From contig PAWF01000032.1 in the NCBI GenBank assembly GCA_002714015.1, positions 1 to 7,269 of the forward strand: DNA of 7,269 bases, given 5' to 3'. The DNA comes from Gammaproteobacteria bacterium (GTDB taxonomy: Bacteria > Pseudomonadota > Alphaproteobacteria > UBA828). Shown in pieces: positions 6,457 through 7,269 of the stretch. The translations under genes were made by a program, and so were the position numbers. Under the pieces are notes generated by a model, which worked only from the letters and a program-made list of their open reading frames with translations, was not told the origin of the DNA and made no database searches. The number at the start of each line of letters is the position of its first letter. Position 1 is the first letter of the stretch.

Positions 6457-6469
6457 AACTTAAGTATGA

Positions 6470-7269
6470 TTAAGAAAATATAGATAAATTTTTAGTTATA
6501 TAATGCTTAATATTATTTGGAGCTCGTCCTAATACTTTTTCTACATCAGAAGTTACGTTACCCACATTCAAATCCCTGAATTCTCTAAACCATTCCAAGA
6601 TTTCATCGATAAACCATGTATCAACACCGGCTTTTTTCATTATTTCAGTATATTCATCATCTGTAATATTATTAAAAGAATATTTGTTCCCTGAAATATG
6701 AGTTATTATTTCAGCTACTTCCATATATGTTAAAAGATCAGGCCCTGTTAGATTAAATACCTTATTCTGAGGGTCCTCTGATGTGATCAATGATGCTGCC
6801 ACATGGGCAATATCTAACGCATCAATAAAAGCGTATTCGGCTCCCTCTAATGGTAAACAAAATTTCCTGTTAATATTGAAACCTTGAGTATCACCATGTA
6901 GATTCTGCATAAAAGCATTAGGTCTAAGTATACTCCAATTCAATCCTGATTGCTGAAGAAACTCTTCTGATAAAGAATGCAAACGTTGAAGTTTGGTTCT
7001 TCCTATACGACTTGCGTTTGGAACCGATACTTTAACTAAATTTTTTACACCAAGTTCTTGGGCAACCTTAATTACGTTAATTTCATGATCTGCCATCTGT
7101 TTGCCAGGGGAACAGGTCAAAAAAACCGAATCACATCCATCCATTGCTTGAACTAAAGATTCATAATTATCGAAATTTCCACTACGCCATTGATTATTTC
7201 CAATATCAAAGTAACTTTCAGGTTGTGACCTCCCAAATGCTCTGAATTCTTCATTTAAACTATTTAAAA
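6470..7269 (-). CDS. NmrA-like / atypical SDR NAD(P)-binding protein, N-terminus beyond right edge
   Basis: This is an atypical short-chain dehydrogenase of the NmrA/QorB-like kind, which bind NAD(P)(H) and act as redox sensors or reductases; the substrate is unknown. Reading upstream from the ATG at 7144 on the minus strand, the same frame stays open for 41 more codons to the edge. That extension contains family features: EEFRAFGRS resembles the second strand and its basic turn, and NFDNYESLVQAMDGCDSVFL matches the 'gD..d..sL..A..GvDaVfl' stretch. Further on are NLVKVSVPNASRIGR, the SILRPNAFMQN segment and NLTGPDLLTYMEVAEII. The C-terminal part ends with NVTSDVEKVLGRAPNNIKHYI, usual for the family. 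About 265 residues are visible. Only about 20 N-terminal residues, including the glycine-rich GxxGxxG loop, should be missing. It precedes the SDR gene by 23 bases, suggesting one operon. Confidence 0.85.
   Translation of the reverse strand, partial: LNSLNEEFRAFGRSQPESYFDIGNNQWRSGNFDNYESLVQAMDGCDSVFLTCSPGKQMADHEINVIKVAQELGVKNLVKVSVPNASRIGRTKLQRLHSLSEEFLQQSGLNWSILRPNAFMQNLHGDTQGFNINRKFCLPLEGAEYAFIDALDIAHVAASLITSEDPQNKVFNLTGPDLLTYMEVAEIITHISGNKYSFNNITDDEYTEIMKKAGVDTWFIDEILEWFREFRDLNVGNVTSDVEKVLGRAPNNIKHYITKNLSIFS

Noticed and set aside
7142..7144. ATG at 7144 as start of the NmrA-like gene
   Set aside because: The upstream in-frame codons to the edge encode conserved family sequence, so this Met is internal.
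1..7269. CRISPR array, tRNA, insertion sequence or defence island
   Set aside because: I saw no regularly spaced direct repeats, no tRNA-like fold, no transposase frame and no recognisable defence genes on either strand.

Overview
The window looks like AT-rich bacterial chromosome, most likely from a Gram-negative, probably a low-GC alphaproteobacterium. This rests on the glmU-glmS pair beside a gph-type phosphatase, a YbjN-domain protein, tight gene packing and protein-level resemblance. It is an inference, since there is no rRNA or other phylogenetic marker here. No tRNA, rRNA, CRISPR array, insertion sequence or prophage gene is visible.

Layout. (1) Bases 1-169 lie downstream of glmS. They contain a reading frame on the minus strand that runs off the left edge and may encode a helix-turn-helix-like fragment. 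(2) Bases 170-3370, minus strand, are glmU followed by glmS, 21 bases apart. They encode two enzymes of UDP-N-acetylglucosamine synthesis for peptidoglycan and lipopolysaccharide. (3) Bases 3371-3551 are a divergent, AT-rich promoter region. (4) Bases 3552-4238, plus strand, encode a HAD phosphatase of the phosphoglycolate phosphatase (Gph) type with a TTG start. (5) Bases 4306-4968, minus strand, encode a YbjN-domain protein with an N-terminal membrane anchor or signal segment, convergent with gph. (6) Bases 4969-5262 are a gene-free divergent region with several inverted repeats. (7) Bases 5263-5574, plus strand, encode a small exported protein of unknown function with two cysteines. (8) Bases 5676-6446 and 6470-7269, minus strand, encode a classical short-chain dehydrogenase and, upstream of it, an NmrA-like NAD(P)-binding protein whose N-terminus lies beyond the right edge. 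The two are probably one operon.

Functionally, GlmS makes glucosamine-6-phosphate and GlmU performs the last two steps to UDP-GlcNAc. The mutase GlmM that works between them is not in this window. Gph is a metabolite-repair phosphatase whose divergent position suggests shared upstream DNA, not a shared pathway. The YbjN protein and the 103-residue exported protein are the least characterised items. The SDR/NmrA pair looks like accessory oxidoreductase metabolism with unknown substrates.

I found no clear evidence of a novel multi-gene system. The items most worth a second look are the edge reading frame at 1-98, the small exported protein with its interlocking inverted repeats upstream, and the nested inverted repeat between the convergent genes at 5572-5678. 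Two start corrections matter: the SDR should start at the ATG at 6446, and the NmrA-like gene does not start at the ATG at 7144.
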